This document shows, piece after piece, positions 48,181-61,000 of a stretch of DNA of 64,000 nucleotides. Below the pieces are notes generated by a model. It searched no databases. It was given only the letters and a program-made list of their open reading frames with translations, and had not been told where the DNA came from. The stretch spans positions 186,001 to 250,000 of the forward strand of contig NZ_JABYQT010000002.1 in the NCBI RefSeq assembly GCF_020075495.1, read 5' to 3'. A program made the translations under genes and the position numbers. Origin of the DNA: Vreelandella aquamarina. GTDB taxonomy: Bacteria > Pseudomonadota > Gammaproteobacteria > Pseudomonadales > Halomonadaceae. How positions within the stretch are numbered: the first letter of the stretch is position 1; every line of letters starts with the position of its first letter.

Positions 48181-48217
48181 ACGGCCCGTTTGGATTCCCA
48201 GGCGGGCCGTTTGTTTT
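48181..48217 (+). terminator. Rho-independent terminator after htpG
   Basis: ACGGCCCG pairs with CGGGCCGT (8 bp) around a 14-base loop and is followed by TTGTTTT. It closes the htpG unit 44 bases before gpsA. Confidence 0.75.
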
Positions 48218-48260
48218 GATAAAGTAGCCGAATCTTTTGCAAGACTCTTGGGACATTCCT

Positions 48261-49328
48261 ATGGCTGAGCAGCAAATCAAGGTGGCGGTGCTGGGAGGCG
48301 GCAGTTTCGGCACCGCCCTGGCCAGTATTGCCGCGGATAACGGCGCCTGCGTGCGTCAATGGATGCGTGACGAGGCGCTGGTCGCACAGATCAATCAAGA
48401 GCATCGTAACGGCCGCTATCTGCCGCACTATGCCATCAATCCTGCTGTCCAGGCCTCGACGGATCTACCGGCTGTGCTCAATGAGGCGGAGCTTGTGCTC
48501 ATCGCGATTCCTTCCAAGGCGTTTCGAAGCGTGGTGCAGGCTGCCAAGCCCTGGCTCACGCCTGGTCAGATTCTGGTCAGTACTACCAAGGGCATCGAGC
48601 AGGACAGTTTTTTTCTGATGAGTCAGGTGCTGGAGCAGGAGACCGGCTTTAGCCATATCGGCGTGATCGCCGGGCCGAACCTTGCCTCGGAAATTGCCGA
48701 CAAGCAACTGACCGCGACGGTGATCGCCAGTGCCGATGCACTGACCCGCACTCGTGTACAGCAGGCGCTTGGCTGCCGCTACTTCCGCGTTTACGCCAGC
48801 AACGACCGCCATGGCGTGGAGCTTGGTGGGGCGCTCAAGAATATCTACGCGATAGCCGCCGGCATGGCGGCGGCACTGGGCATGGGCGAAAACACCCGCA
48901 GCATGCTGATGACGCGGGCACTTGCCGAAATGAGCCGCTTTGCGGTGGCTCAGGGTGCCAACCCGATGACCTTTCTGGGCCTGGCCGGGGTGGGGGATTT
49001 GATCGTGACCTGTTCATCCAGTCTGTCACGCAACTACCGCGTGGGTCATGCCATGGGCGAAGGGCGTGACCTCGAGGAGGCCATCTCGGCGCTGGGGCAG
49101 GTGGCCGAAGGCGTCAACACGGTCAAGCTGGTCTGTGCCAAGGCCAGGGAGATGGGCGTTTACATGCCGCTTGCCGAGGGGCTTCATCAGGTGCTGTTCG
49201 CAGGTGTTCCGGCAAAGGAGATGGCACGCATGCTGATGATGGGCGAGCAGAGCAGCGACGTCGAGTTCGTTCTGCCTCGGGAATCCGTTCAGCAGGCGCA
49301 CCAGGAGAATCGAGGTTGGCATGAGTAG
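48261..49328 (+). CDS. gpsA: Glycerol-3-phosphate dehydrogenase [NAD(P)+]
   Basis: Enzyme of 355 residues that makes sn-glycerol-3-phosphate for phospholipids. The N-terminal Rossmann loop is [23 protein letters not shown] contains the catalytic lysine and [14 protein letters not shown] is conserved. It is slightly longer than the E. coli protein at the C-terminus ([19 protein letters not shown]). The last bases overlap sixA by 8. Confidence 0.96.
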   Translation: MAEQQIKVAVLGGGSFGTALASIAADNGACVRQWMRDEALVAQINQEHRNGRYLPHYAINPAVQASTDLPAVLNEAELVLIAIPSKAFRSVVQAAKPWLTPGQILVSTTKGIEQDSFFLMSQVLEQETGFSHIGVIAGPNLASEIADKQLTATVIASADALTRTRVQQALGCRYFRVYASNDRHGVELGGALKNIYAIAAGMAAALGMGENTRSMLMTRALAEMSRFAVAQGANPMTFLGLAGVGDLIVTCSSSLSRNYRVGHAMGEGRDLEEAISALGQVAEGVNTVKLVCAKAREMGVYMPLAEGLHQVLFAGVPAKEMARMLMMGEQSSDVEFVLPRESVQQAHQENRGWHE

Positions 49329-49803
49329 GCTCTTGATCATGCGTCACGGTGAAGCGGCCCCCGGGTTTCCGGATGCCAAGCGCCCGCTGACGACGCGCGG
49401 TGAATACGAGGTAGCGGCCATGGCAGCGTGGCTTGCAGGGCGCGTGGAGCAGGGTGAGCTTGCAAGACCCAAGATGTATGCAAGCCCTTATGTCCGTGCA
49501 CAGCAAACCGCCGGGCTGATGGGGCAGGCGCTTGGCTGCACCGTCGAAACGCTGGGGTTCATTACCCCGGATGATGATCCTTCAGAGGTTGTCGAGTGGC
49601 TTCTGACGCAGCCAGAGGGTGCCCCCATGCTACTGGTCAGCCATATGCCGCTGGTGGGTGAGCTTGCCGGCCGGCTACTCGAGGGCAGGCCCGGGCAGGG
49701 GGTAGGGTTTGCCACGGCGGCGCTGGCCGAGCTCGAGGCTGATGTATGGGCATCGGGCTGCGCGCGGCTAAGGCGCTTTACCGAGCCAGGCCAGCTTGGC
49801 TAG
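49321..49803 (+). CDS. sixA: Phosphohistidine phosphatase SixA
   Basis: Histidine phosphatase of 160 residues (RHG family) that in E. coli removes phosphate from phosphohistidine, for example on nitrogen-PTS proteins. The MRHGEA motif holds the nucleophilic histidine, and SHMPLVGEL holds the second. The start overlaps gpsA by 8 bases, implying coupled translation. A perfect palindrome downstream separates it from the convergent gatB. Confidence 0.92.
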   Translation: MSRLLIMRHGEAAPGFPDAKRPLTTRGEYEVAAMAAWLAGRVEQGELARPKMYASPYVRAQQTAGLMGQALGCTVETLGFITPDDDPSEVVEWLLTQPEGAPMLLVSHMPLVGELAGRLLEGRPGQGVGFATAALAELEADVWASGCARLRRFTEPGQLG

Positions 49804-49819
49804 TCAAGCGTAGGCCACG

Positions 49820-49850
49820 AAAACGGCGACCCGCGGGTCGCCGTTTTTTT
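49820..49850. terminator. Two-way rho-independent terminator between sixA and gatB
   Basis: Positions 49820-49847 are a perfect 28-base palindrome, with AAAACGGCGACCC on the left arm. Seven T residues (49844-49850) end the plus-strand arm and four T residues end the minus-strand arm. It should stop transcripts from both convergent operons. Confidence 0.9.
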
Positions 49851-49885
49851 GCTGCCCGAGTTGCTGCCCGAGTTTGCTGCCTGAG
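49849..49885. repeat. Three-copy 12-bp tandem repeat
   Basis: TTGCTGCCCGAG occurs twice without change (49849-49860 and 49861-49872) and a third time as TTTGCTGCCTGAG (49873-49885). The tract lies between the terminator and the gatB stop and is probably a replication-slippage expansion. Confidence 0.85.
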
Positions 49886-49896
49886 ATAGACGCGGT

Positions 49897-51351
49897 TTAC
49901 AGCAGGGCGTCGAGCTTGGCCTTGAGCACCCCGTTGACCTGCTGGGGATTGGCCGTACCGCGTGACGCTTTCATGACCTGGCCGACAAAGTAGCCGATCA
50001 TCTTGCCGCGCTTGTCCGGCTCGGCGTCACGGTACTGGGCGACCTGGGCCGGGCTTTCGGCGATGACCTGATCGATCATGGCTTCAATGGCGCCGGTATC
50101 GGTCACCTGCTTGAGGCCCTTTGACTCGATGATGGCATCGGCATTGTCGCCCTGGCCATTCCACAGTGCCTGGAAGACCTGCTTGGCCGCCTTGCCGTTT
50201 ATGGTGTCATCCACTACCCGACTGACCAGCTCACCCAGCTGGCGTGCCGAGATGGGGCTGTTGGTAATGCTCAGGTTTTCACGGTTGAGCGCGCCGGCAA
50301 GCTCGCCCTGCACCCAGTTGGCCGCCTGCTTGGCATCCCCGCACACGTGATGGACTTCCTCGAAGAACTCGGCCATTTCGCGGCTGGCGGACAGTACGCT
50401 GGCATCATACGCTGACAGGCCAAGCTCGTTTTGAAAGCGTGCACGCTTGTCCGCCGGAAGCTCCGGCAGCTGGCCACGCAGGTGATCGAGATAGGCTTCG
50501 TCCAGTACCACGGGCAGAAGGTCCGGGCAGGGGAAGTAACGGTAGTCGTTGGCTTCCTCCTTGGTGCGCATGCTGCGGGTCTCGTCGCGTTCGGGGTCGA
50601 ACAGGCGGGTTTCCTGAACCACGCTGCCGCCATCTTCGATCAGCTCGATCTGACGCTCCACCTCGAAGGCGATGGCGCGCTCGACAAAACGAAACGAGTT
50701 GACGTTCTTGATTTCCGCCCGCGTACCGAAGGCTTCCTGCCCTTTCGGGCGCACCGATACGTTAACGTCGCAGCGCATGGAGCCTTCGGCCATGTTGCCA
50801 TCTGAAATGCCCAGATAGGTAACAATCGAGTGAATCGCCTTGAGGTAGGCGGCCGCTTCCTTGGCGCTGCGCATGTCCGGCTCGGAAACGATTTCCAGAA
50901 GCGGCGTTCCGGCTCGGTTCAGATCGATGCCGGTCATGCCCATGAAGTCCTCGTGCAGCGACTTGCCCGCATCCTCTTCCAGGTGAGCATGGTGAATACG
51001 AATACGCTTGTTGGTACCATCTTCAAGCGTAATCTCTACCTCGCCCGGACCGACGATGGGGTGATACATCTGGCTGGTCTGATAGCCCTTGGGCAGGTCG
51101 GCGTAGAAGTAGTTCTTGCGATCGAACACCGATACTTCGGCAATCTCGGAGTGTACCGCCAGGCCAAACTGTACGGCCATGGCCACCGCCTGCTCGTTGA
51201 GCACCGGCAGCGTACCCGGCAGGCCCAGATCAACCGCGCAGGCCTGGGTGTTTGCCTCGGCGCCAAATCCTGTGGACGCGCCGGAGAAGATCTTGGAGCG
51301 GGTCGCGAGTTGAACGTGGACTTCAAGCCCAATTACGGTTTCCCATTGCAT
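49897..51351 (-). CDS. gatB: Asp-tRNA(Asn)/Glu-tRNA(Gln) amidotransferase subunit B
   Basis: GatB, 484 residues, binds the misacylated tRNA and carries the kinase-like step of transamidation. The start [15 protein letters not shown] is the family opening; its ATG overlaps the gatA stop, so the longer frame was dropped. Zinc-site and [15 protein letters not shown] motifs are present, and a C-terminal YqeY-like tail ends in [14 protein letters not shown]. It is last in the gatC-gatA-gatB operon. Confidence 0.97.
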   Translation of the reverse strand: MQWETVIGLEVHVQLATRSKIFSGASTGFGAEANTQACAVDLGLPGTLPVLNEQAVAMAVQFGLAVHSEIAEVSVFDRKNYFYADLPKGYQTSQMYHPIVGPGEVEITLEDGTNKRIRIHHAHLEEDAGKSLHEDFMGMTGIDLNRAGTPLLEIVSEPDMRSAKEAAAYLKAIHSIVTYLGISDGNMAEGSMRCDVNVSVRPKGQEAFGTRAEIKNVNSFRFVERAIAFEVERQIELIEDGGSVVQETRLFDPERDETRSMRTKEEANDYRYFPCPDLLPVVLDEAYLDHLRGQLPELPADKRARFQNELGLSAYDASVLSASREMAEFFEEVHHVCGDAKQAANWVQGELAGALNRENLSITNSPISARQLGELVSRVVDDTINGKAAKQVFQALWNGQGDNADAIIESKGLKQVTDTGAIEAMIDQVIAESPAQVAQYRDAEPDKRGKMIGYFVGQVMKASRGTANPQQVNGVLKAKLDALL

Positions 51352-52811
51352 CAGGCGTACTCCTCGGCGAAGGCAGGAAGTTGAAGGTGCCAATCCGTTG
51401 CTTGCTGGTACTGATGCGCCACGTTGAGCAGTTGCGCTTCGGCAAAGTGAGTGCCCAGAATCTGCAGTCCGACAGGACGGCCACCGGCGAGACCCGCCGG
51501 CACGCTGATGCCGGGAATGCCGGCCAGGTTGACGGCGATGGTGTAGATATCCTGAAGATACATCGACACCGGGTCCTTCTTGGCGCCGAGATCAAAGGCG
51601 GGGGTCGGCGAGGCCGGGCCCATGAGGACGTCGACATCTTCGAAGGCATCGAGGAAGTCCTGGCGAATCAGGCGGCGAACCTTCTGAGCCTTGGTGTAGT
51701 AGGCGTCGAAAAAGCCTTCGGACAGCGTGTGCGTGCCGATCAGGATGCGGCGCTTGACCTCTTCGCCGAAGCCTTCGGCGCGGGAGCGCTTGTAGAGATC
51801 GATCAAATCGACCGGGTCCTTGCAGCGATGACCAAAGCGCACGCCATCAAACCGGGAAAGGTTCGAGGAGGCTTCGGCCGGGGCGATCACGTAGTAGGCC
51901 GGAATCGCATAGTGGGTGTGCGGCAGGCTGACTTCGCGTACCGTTGCCCCCAACGATTCGTATACCTTGACCGCCTCACGTACGGCGCTTTCCACGTCAG
52001 GGTCCAGGCCGTCGCCAAAATACTCCTTGGGCAGGCCGATCTTCAGGCCTGACAGCGGCGCGTTCAGGGTGTCGGTGTAGTCCGGCACGCCGCGGGCAAC
52101 GCTTGTCGAGTCGCGTACATCATGCCCGGCAATCACATTCATCAAATGCGCACAGTCTTCGGCACTGCGCGCCATGGGGCCTGCCTGATCCAGGCTCGAA
52201 GCGTAGGCAATCATGCCATAACGCGAAACGCGCCCGTAAGTGGGCTTCAGGCCGGTAATGCCGCAGAACGCCGCTGGCTGGCGGATCGAGCCGCCGGTGT
52301 CGGTGCCCATGGCGGCCGGCACCAGGCCTGCGGCTACGGCGGCGGCGCTGCCACCGGAGCTTCCGCCAGGGACGGCGGTCAGATCCCAGGGGTTCTTGAC
52401 CGGGCCATAGTGGCTGTTTTCGTTGGAGGAGCCCATGGCGAACTCATCCATGTTGGTCTTGCCCAGGCTGATGGTGCCCGCGGCATTGAGCTTCTCCACC
52501 ACGGTGGCATCATAAGGGGCGATGAAGTTGTCCAGCATCCGGGAGCCGCAGCTGGTCTTGACGTCCCGGGTGCAGAAAATGTCTTTCAGCGCCAGCGGAA
52601 TGCCTGTCAAGATCCCCGTCTCGCCAGCGGCGCGCGCGTTATCGGCTGCTTCTGCCTGCTTGAGTGCCTGCTCGCCGGTAACCGTAATGAAGCTGTTGAG
52701 CTTGCTGTCGGCCTTCTCGATCTTTTGCAAAAAGTGCGCGGTCAGTTCGCGGCTGGAAAATTCGCCGCTTTTTAGAGAGGCCGCAAGTTGCGTTAACGTT
52801 TTATCGTGCAT
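51351..52811 (-). CDS. gatA: Asp-tRNA(Asn)/Glu-tRNA(Gln) amidotransferase subunit A
   Basis: Amidase-signature subunit of 486 residues that frees ammonia from glutamine. The Ser-cisSer-Lys triad parts are visible: the lysine in [10 protein letters not shown], and the serines in [15 protein letters not shown] and [11 protein letters not shown]. It follows gatC after about 80 bases and overlaps gatB. In gammaproteobacteria with GatCAB the main product is usually Asn-tRNA(Asn). Confidence 0.97.
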   Translation of the reverse strand: MHDKTLTQLAASLKSGEFSSRELTAHFLQKIEKADSKLNSFITVTGEQALKQAEAADNARAAGETGILTGIPLALKDIFCTRDVKTSCGSRMLDNFIAPYDATVVEKLNAAGTISLGKTNMDEFAMGSSNENSHYGPVKNPWDLTAVPGGSSGGSAAAVAAGLVPAAMGTDTGGSIRQPAAFCGITGLKPTYGRVSRYGMIAYASSLDQAGPMARSAEDCAHLMNVIAGHDVRDSTSVARGVPDYTDTLNAPLSGLKIGLPKEYFGDGLDPDVESAVREAVKVYESLGATVREVSLPHTHYAIPAYYVIAPAEASSNLSRFDGVRFGHRCKDPVDLIDLYKRSRAEGFGEEVKRRILIGTHTLSEGFFDAYYTKAQKVRRLIRQDFLDAFEDVDVLMGPASPTPAFDLGAKKDPVSMYLQDIYTIAVNLAGIPGISVPAGLAGGRPVGLQILGTHFAEAQLLNVAHQYQQATDWHLQLPAFAEEYA

Positions 52812-52891
52812 GACCCAAATGCTCCGTTCGGGAACGAAAGAAAGGTATGAAAACAGCGGCTTGAAAACCCTGGAATGTTTTCTTCACGTCG

Positions 52892-53179
52892 TTATTCAAC
52901 GACACGGGGAACCAGGTACAGGCCGTTTTCCACTGCCGGAGCACAGCGCTGAAAGATATCGCGCTGATTGGTTTCCGTTACTTCGTCGGCACGCAGGCGC
53001 TGGGTCGCATCCAGTGGGTGGGCGAGTGGTGAGACGCCTTCAGTATCAATGGCTTGCAGTTGGTCGACCATGTCCAGAATGCGGCTTAGATCGTCTACAA
53101 AGCCAGTGGCTTGGTCATCGCTGACGGCGAGTCGGGCCAGGTGCGCGGCCCGGCGCACATGAGATTCTTCAAGCGCCAT
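52892..53179 (-). CDS. gatC: Asp-tRNA(Asn)/Glu-tRNA(Gln) amidotransferase subunit C
   Basis: Small 95-residue subunit that wraps around GatA and GatB and stabilises the complex. The start MALEESHVRRAAHLARL at 53179 has GAGGA ten bases upstream; a longer frame to 53215 is not supported. The sequence DDLSRILDMVDQLQAIDTEG and the LRADEV segment match the family. It leads the operon and is divergent from mreB across a 232-base gap. Confidence 0.95.
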   Translation of the reverse strand: MALEESHVRRAAHLARLAVSDDQATGFVDDLSRILDMVDQLQAIDTEGVSPLAHPLDATQRLRADEVTETNQRDIFQRCAPAVENGLYLVPRVVE

Positions 53180-54449
<1,270 letters not shown>

Positions 54450-54473
54450 TTTGTAGCGGTTTATCGCGGGGTA

Positions 54474-55415
54474 TTGCCTATTAAACCGCTATTTTCACAC
54501 GGGTCGCTGCCGGGCTACCGGTTGTTTTTCTGCGTAGTGGCGGCAAGCGCCTTGATGTTTGCCGACCATCGATTCACTCGCATGGAAGACGTGCGCGCCC
54601 AGATGACAATGGTTGTTGCGCCTATTCAGTGGGTCGTTAGCGTGCCTAGCGACTTGCTGAATTGGGGGGCGCTTGCGCTGTCCGACCAGCAGGCGCTGGT
54701 TGACGAGAATCGTCGGCTGCGCGAACAGATTCTTACGCTGTCCCATCGTGGCCAGCGCATGGCCAACCTGACCGCCGAAAACAGCGAACTTCGCGAGCTG
54801 TTGAAGGCCGGTGAGCGGCGCGAGATTCCCTACATTACCGCGGAGCTGCTCTCTCTGGATAACGACCCCTTCAGTCACCAGATGGTGATTGATCGTGGGC
54901 ATCGTAACGGAGCCTATGTAGGGCAGCCAGTCATCGATGCCTTCGGGCTGGTGGGGCAGGTCACCGCCGTTTCCGCCTACTCGAGCCGCGTGCTGCTGCT
55001 GGCTGACGCCAGTCATGCACTGCCTGTACAGGTCAATCGCAACGGTCTGCGCTTTATCGTTCAGGGGGCGGGGCGCTATGGCAGCGTGAACGTGTTGCAC
55101 GTGCCGGATACCGCCGACATCCGTGAAGGTGATCTGCTCACTTCCTCCGGTCTTGCCGGGCGTTTTCCACCAGGCTACCCTGTGGCTCGCGTGACCGAGG
55201 TCTATCACGACCCCGGTCAGCCGTTTGCCCGGGTGACTGCCGAACCCACCGCGCAGCTTCAGCGTGCGCGGCATTTTCTGCTGCTGTTTCCGCCGCCGCG
55301 CGAAGAGGTGGACGACCCAATCTGGGACGAATCCATGGATATTTCGGCAAACGCTATTCACGCTGCCCAGCGGCTGGCGCCGGTCGAGCCTTCCGATGCT
55401 GAGGAGGAGCGCTGA
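54474..55415 (+). CDS. mreC: Rod-shape-determining protein MreC
   Basis: Bitopic protein of 313 residues with one N-terminal helix, a coiled coil (about 75-110: LVDENRRLREQILTLSHRG) and periplasmic beta domains that contact PBP2. It begins with TTG at 54474, 24 bases after mreB; a GCGGGG stretch lies close upstream. The stop overlaps the mreD start (TGATG). An acidic C-terminal tail extends past the usual core. Confidence 0.94.
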   Translation: MPIKPLFSHGSLPGYRLFFCVVAASALMFADHRFTRMEDVRAQMTMVVAPIQWVVSVPSDLLNWGALALSDQQALVDENRRLREQILTLSHRGQRMANLTAENSELRELLKAGERREIPYITAELLSLDNDPFSHQMVIDRGHRNGAYVGQPVIDAFGLVGQVTAVSAYSSRVLLLADASHALPVQVNRNGLRFIVQGAGRYGSVNVLHVPDTADIREGDLLTSSGLAGRFPPGYPVARVTEVYHDPGQPFARVTAEPTAQLQRARHFLLLFPPPREEVDDPIWDESMDISANAIHAAQRLAPVEPSDAEEER

Positions 55416-55903
55416 TGGCGCGTGTTCCCGTCATACCGCTGGTGGTCGTGTGGTTCAGCCTGGTGCTGGCGCTCTGCCTGGAGGTAATGCCTCTGGCCGA
55501 AGGCTGGCAGGTATTTCGCCCGGAGTGGATTGGCTTGATGCTGATCTACTGGTGCATGCGCGTACCTGATCGTGTCGGCGTCTTTCATGGCTTCGTGCTG
55601 GGTGTACTGCTGGATCTGATCGAAGGTACCGCGCTCGGTCAGCATGCATTGATACTGTCGCTACTGGCATTTCTGTGTGCGCTGGTCTATCCGCGTTTTC
55701 GAGCCTACTCGCTGGTGCAGCAGTCGGTACTGGTGTTGGTGCTGCTGGGTCTTGTGCAACTGGTCGAGCAGTGGCTGCGTACCTTGACCGGCGAGTTCTC
55801 GATCCATCTCTCCTTTCTGATTCCCTCCTTGATCAGCGCCTTTTTATGGCCATGGCTTGCTACCATGTTCAAGGCGCTTGAAAAACGCTTGCTCGGACCT
55901 TGA
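55415..55903 (+). CDS. mreD: Rod-shape-determining protein MreD
   Basis: Small inner membrane protein of 162 residues with about five helices, the third member of the elongasome scaffold. RPEWIGLMLIYWCMRVPDRVG and the helix VFHGFVLGVLLDLIEGTALGQ in outline are typical. The ATG overlaps the mreC stop. maf starts two bases after its stop. Confidence 0.93.
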   Translation: MARVPVIPLVVVWFSLVLALCLEVMPLAEGWQVFRPEWIGLMLIYWCMRVPDRVGVFHGFVLGVLLDLIEGTALGQHALILSLLAFLCALVYPRFRAYSLVQQSVLVLVLLGLVQLVEQWLRTLTGEFSIHLSFLIPSLISAFLWPWLATMFKALEKRLLGP

Positions 55904-55905
55904 GA

Positions 55906-56523
55906 ATGGACTCGTCATCGCCTCAAGGGGCAAGCCCCGTGCTGTGTCTGGCATCGGCGTCTCCGAGGCGGCGAGATCTGCTTGCCTCCATCGGCGTGCC
56001 GGTGAGTGTTCTGCCAAGTGACGTGGATGAAACACCGTACCCGGGGGAGCAGGCCACTGCTTATGTAACCCGGTTGGCCATCGCCAAGGCAAACGCTGCT
56101 ATACCCCATACCCCCTTGCCCACACTAGGGTCTGATACCGCCGTTGTGATAGATGGGGCTATATTGGGGAAGCCTGTCGATGCCAGTGACGCCGCCGCCA
56201 TGCTCCGCCGGCTCTCGGGCAGGACCCATCAGGTGGTGACGGCGGTAGCGGTGACCGGGCCTTGCGGTGTTCTTTACCGCTGCGTAAGTACTGACGTCGC
56301 CCTGCGCAGGATAACGGCGCAGGAGATCGACCGCTACTGGTTGACCGGTGAGCCTGCCGACAAGGCCGGGGGCTACGCCATTCAGGGACTGGCAGCCGTG
56401 TTCGTCGAAGCGATCAAGGGCAGCTACTCCGCCGTGGTTGGCTTGCCGCTTCATGAAACGGCGCAGTTGCTGCATCAACAGGGGGTGCCTATCTGGATGG
56501 GGCATTATAACTCGCACACCTAG
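55906..56523 (+). CDS. maf: Maf-like nucleotide pyrophosphatase (YhdE type)
   Basis: House-cleaning pyrophosphatase of 205 residues that hydrolyses non-canonical or free dTTP/UTP. It opens with LCLASASPRRRDLL (S-x-SPRR motif), followed by PTLGSDTAVVIDG and GEPADKAGGYAIQG. The ATG at 55906 was preferred to a TTG two codons upstream. In E. coli the same gene (yhdE) follows mreD and precedes rng. Confidence 0.93.
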   Translation: MDSSSPQGASPVLCLASASPRRRDLLASIGVPVSVLPSDVDETPYPGEQATAYVTRLAIAKANAAIPHTPLPTLGSDTAVVIDGAILGKPVDASDAAAMLRRLSGRTHQVVTAVAVTGPCGVLYRCVSTDVALRRITAQEIDRYWLTGEPADKAGGYAIQGLAAVFVEAIKGSYSAVVGLPLHETAQLLHQQGVPIWMGHYNSHT

Positions 56524-56579
56524 TCGTCTTATTGCCTGCATGACTGGCGTGGAATACGTGAATCAAGAAGGAATTTTGC

Positions 56580-58043
56580 ATGAGCGGTGAAGTCCTCATC
56601 AATTTGACGCCAATGGAAACCCGCGTTGCGCTCGTCGAGAACGGGGTGTTGCAGGAAGCGCTTATCGAACGTTCGCGGCGACGTGGGATCGTGGGCAATA
56701 TCTACAAAGGCAGGGTAGTTCGCGTGTTGCCTGGGATGCAGGCTGCCTTTGTCGATATTGGTCTGGAGCGCGCGGCATTCATTCACGCCCATGAGGTCAT
56801 GCCCTCAGGCACGCCAAGTGAGGAGCAGCAGACCATCGGACAACTGCTGCATGAAGGGCAGTCGCTGGTGGTACAGGTCACCAAGGACCCGATTGGTACC
56901 AAGGGCGCGCGTCTGACGACTCATCTATCGATCCCTTCGCGCTATCTGGTCTACATGCCGGATTCTCCTCATCACGGAGTTTCCCAGCGTATCGAAGACG
57001 AGCGTGAGCGCGAACGCCTCAAGGCCCTGCTGGACAGCAGCATCGCCGAGCAGACTCTTGAGGTAAGCGGCGGATTCATCGTGCGCACGGCCGCAGAGGG
57101 CGTTGGTGATGAAGAGCTTGCCGGCGACATGCACTTTCTACTGCGTATCTGGCGCAAGGTTGCCGAACGCAAGGTGACTGCCGCGCCACCCAGCGTCATC
57201 TATGACGATCTGCCGCTTTTCATGCGCACCCTGCGCGATGTCATGCGTGACGAGATCGAAAAGGTGCGTATCGACTCTCGCGAGAACTTCGTCAAGCTGG
57301 TCGAGTTTGCCGAGGAGTTCATGCCAGACGCGGTCGACAAGATCGAGTATTACCCCGGCGAGCGGCCCATCTTCGATCTCTACAGCGTCGAGGATGAGCT
57401 CCAGAAAGCACTCGGACGCAAGGTGCAGCTCAAGTCTGGCGGCTATCTGGTCATCGACCCGACCGAAGCGATGACCACGATCGATGTCAATACTGGCGGC
57501 TACGTGGGGCATCGCAATCTCGAAGAGACGATCTTCAAGACCAATCTGGAGGCGGCCACTGCGATTGCCCGCCAACTGCGCCTGCGCAATCTGGGCGGGA
57601 TCATCATCATCGATTTCATCGACATGGTGGAGCTGGAGCACCAGCGGCAGGTGCTGCGCGTGCTTGAAAAGGCGCTGGAGCGCGATCATGCCAAGACCAA
57701 GTGCACCGGCGTTACCGAACTCGGGCTTGTGCAACTGACCCGCAAGCGCACCCGAGAGAGCCTCGAGCAGACATTGTGCGAAGCCTGCCCTACCTGCAGC
57801 GGGCGCGGAACGTTGAAGACGCCGGAAACCATCTGTTACGAGATTTTCCGCGAAATCCTGCGTGAAGAGCGCGCCTACAGCCCGGAAACCTACATGGTGC
57901 TGGCTTCCCAGCCGGTGGTTGATCGGCTGCTGGATGAGGAGTCTGCCGCGGTGGCCGATCTGGAAACCTTCATCAACAAGACCATTCGCTTCCAGGTAGA
58001 GCAGCATTATTCACAGGAACAATACGACATCGTGTTGATGTGA
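56580..58043 (+). CDS. rng: Ribonuclease G
   Basis: Endoribonuclease of 487 residues for 16S rRNA 5' maturation and mRNA decay. An S1 domain (NIYKGRVVRVLPGMQAAFVD) comes first, then the catalytic DNase I-like part with NTGGYVG and IIIDFIDM aspartates and the Zn-link CEACPTCSGRG (CPTC). It lacks the long RNase E tail, so RNase G is correct. It follows maf and precedes yhdP, matching E. coli. Confidence 0.96.
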   Translation: MSGEVLINLTPMETRVALVENGVLQEALIERSRRRGIVGNIYKGRVVRVLPGMQAAFVDIGLERAAFIHAHEVMPSGTPSEEQQTIGQLLHEGQSLVVQVTKDPIGTKGARLTTHLSIPSRYLVYMPDSPHHGVSQRIEDERERERLKALLDSSIAEQTLEVSGGFIVRTAAEGVGDEELAGDMHFLLRIWRKVAERKVTAAPPSVIYDDLPLFMRTLRDVMRDEIEKVRIDSRENFVKLVEFAEEFMPDAVDKIEYYPGERPIFDLYSVEDELQKALGRKVQLKSGGYLVIDPTEAMTTIDVNTGGYVGHRNLEETIFKTNLEAATAIARQLRLRNLGGIIIIDFIDMVELEHQRQVLRVLEKALERDHAKTKCTGVTELGLVQLTRKRTRESLEQTLCEACPTCSGRGTLKTPETICYEIFREILREERAYSPETYMVLASQPVVDRLLDEESAAVADLETFINKTIRFQVEQHYSQEQYDIVLM

Positions 58044-58046
58044 TTC

Positions 58047-61000
58047 ATGACCATCCGTTCGTTAAGGCGTTGGAGCCTGATTCTGCTGGCTGGCGTACTG
58101 GGGTTCACAGCGGTCACTCTGCTGCTGCTTAGGCTAGCCTTTAGCCAGGTAGATTCGTTGACGCCGCGACTCGAGGCTTGGCTGGAGCGCCAGGTAGGCG
58201 CCCCGGTGCAGATCGAGCATCTATCGGTGTCGTTTGCGCGTCGCGAGCTGGTACTGGCGCTTGATGGTCTTGACGTGACGACCCCGCGTGGCCAGAAGTT
58301 ACTGTCGCTTGACCAGGCCGAGCTGCGGCTTGATATGGTCGCTTCACTGCGCAGCCTGCTACCCATTTTCAGCGACGTCAGGCTGCGCAGTACCGAGTTT
58401 CATCTCTTCCAGGACGAGAGTGGAACGTGGCAATGGCCGGCGCCGGCGCGGCTGCCGCTTTATATGACCCCCGAACCCGATGTGGATCTTGCCCGTATCG
58501 ATGCCTGGACCGAATGGCTGCTGCGTCAGCGCATCTGGGTAGACGATACCCGGGTCATGCTGCATGGCCGCCAGGACAGCGCCACCTTGTATGCCAAGAC
58601 CTTGCTGCTCACGGGAAATGCCCAGGGCGCCTACCTGCAAGGGGAGGTGGATATTCTTGAAGCCCGCTCTGGTCAGGCGGATTCCGTACTGCCGGCGGCC
58701 CAGCTGCTGGCTGAGATGACGCCCGGCCCAGACGGGGTCGATGACTTTTCTGCCACGCTCAAGCTCGAGGTGCAGTTCGATCAACTGCGCAAGCTTGTCG
58801 ACGTATTTCGTCCTGATCACGTCGCCTATCTGGAGCAGGCCGGGGGCGATGCGCGCCTATGGGGGCGCTGGCAGGCAGGCAAGCTTCAGGAGTCGCGACT
58901 GGCAATTGAGATTCCTCAACTGATGCTGCGCCATGATGTTGAGTATGCCGTGCTGCGCGATATCGAAGCCCATGGCGAGTGGCAGCGTGATGGCGATGGC
59001 GGTGAGGCCTGGTTGAGTGGCGATGCCCAGAGCGTCGAGTGGGCAGAGCCTGCTGGCGCGGTGGAGGGGCCGGCCTTGCCGCGCCACTGGTATCTCGCTC
59101 ACCAGCCGGGAGAGTGGGAGCTACGCACCAGCGCCTTCGAACTCGCCTCGCTGACGGCCTGGCGCGATTACGTCTTTCTACCCGAATCGGTGACCCGGGT
59201 GCTGCAGACGCTCGCCCCTCGGGGGCAAGTACAGGGGCTGCGCCTGGGGCAAAGCGAAGACCGCTGGGGTGTCGATGCGGCGCTGACCAACCTTGAGGTA
59301 TCGCCCTGGGAGCAGGCGCCCGGCGGTGGGCCGCTGGACGCCTGGGTGCAGGCAAGGGACCTTCGCGGCCGCGTCACGTTCAGTAGCGCCGGTGACAGTA
59401 CGCTCTACTTTCCTGATCTGTTCTTGTCGCCCATGCAGCTTCAGCATGCCGATGGCATCGTGGAGTGGGTCTACGATGGCCCCAATACCATGATCAGCGG
59501 GCGCGGTCTCAACGTCGACTGGGACGGGGCCCAGGTCAGCGGTGGCTTTGGCCTGGTGGCTGGCGAGCGCGGCGGTCACTTCGGCCTGGATATCGATTTC
59601 GCCAATGTCGATGCGCTTGATCGTCCGCTGGCGCACTGGCTTCCGCTGAAGGCATTTGACGCGGAGCTGCGCGACTGGCTACTGGACGATATCAGCGGCA
59701 AGGTGCCCCATGGCTCGCTAAGGCTCAGCCTGCCGCTTGGCGAGGATATTACCGCCGATGACATATCGGCTACCCTTGCCCTGGAAGTTGCCCAGGGCCG
59801 TCTGCCGATTGCGCCGCAATGGCCGCATCTGGAGGAGGTCGAAGGGCGGCTTCGTTGGCAGCACCAGGTGCTTGAAGCCCAGATAGACCATGCCCAGAGC
59901 CATGGCGTGACGGCTTCTCGGGGCGAGCTGACCCTGGAAGATGAAATTCTCAACGTCTCGGGAGACCTGCATAGCGATGGCGCCTCGCTCATTGCTTTTC
60001 TAAAGGCCATGCCCGACATGGACATGAGCCTGCTTGATGATCTGGAAGCCGAGGGCAGCGTGGATGGCAAGCTTGCCCTGTCGCTGCCTCTGCAGGCGCC
60101 AGAGGCGCTGAAGCTTGAAGTCAGTGCCACCCCGGTTTTTACACGTATTCTCTACACCCCGCTGGATGCCGCCTTGAAATCCGTCGAAGGCCAGCTCACC
60201 TGGCAGCAGCATGCCGACAGCATGGCGCTGATAGGTAGTGTGCATGGGCAGTTGCTGGGCGGTGAGGTAAGCGCCGATATGCACACCCAGCGCGAGGGTA
60301 TCATGCTTCGCGGGCATACCCGAGTGGGTTCACTGCTGGCACTGGCCGATATTCCTGCCGACCAGGGGCGCGAGATGGTGGAAGGAGACATCGAGTGGCA
60401 AGGGCGGGTTACCCTTGAGCCGACCCCTGCGCTGAGGCTGAGTAGCCAGTTGCGAGGAGTGGCGAGCCACCTGCCGGCACCGTTTGCCAAACGCGCCGGG
60501 GAGCCCTGGCCCTGGACGCTCGACGCCAATTTCGAGAACCAGCACGTGGAGAGCCGCCTGGCGGATAAGGCGCATCTGCGTCTTGTCAATCGCCCTGATG
60601 CATTGGCCGGTAATTTACACGTTGCAGGCGCTGACGTGGAGGCGCCTGCGTGGCCGTCGCAGGCGGGGCTGAGCATTGCGGCACGCGTTGCGCGTCTTGA
60701 TCCCATGGAATGGCAGCAGGCTCTCCGCCCGCTTGTGTCACAAGGGGGTGATGAGCGTAGTGAAAAGCAAGGGGGCGGGGAGCTGTTGAGTGATGTACCG
60801 CCGCTCGAGATAGCGCTCGATACTGATTGCCTTGTCCATGAGCAGACCTGCGTGGGCGCGGTGGAGCTCAGTGGGCGTGTCCAAGGTGGCCAGGTGAGTG
60901 CGGCGGTCGAGAGCGATCTGGTAGCCGGGCATGTTCAGTATCAACCCGCAGCGCGCTATCCGCTGGATATTACCATTGAACAGCTGGCCATGGATCGGCT

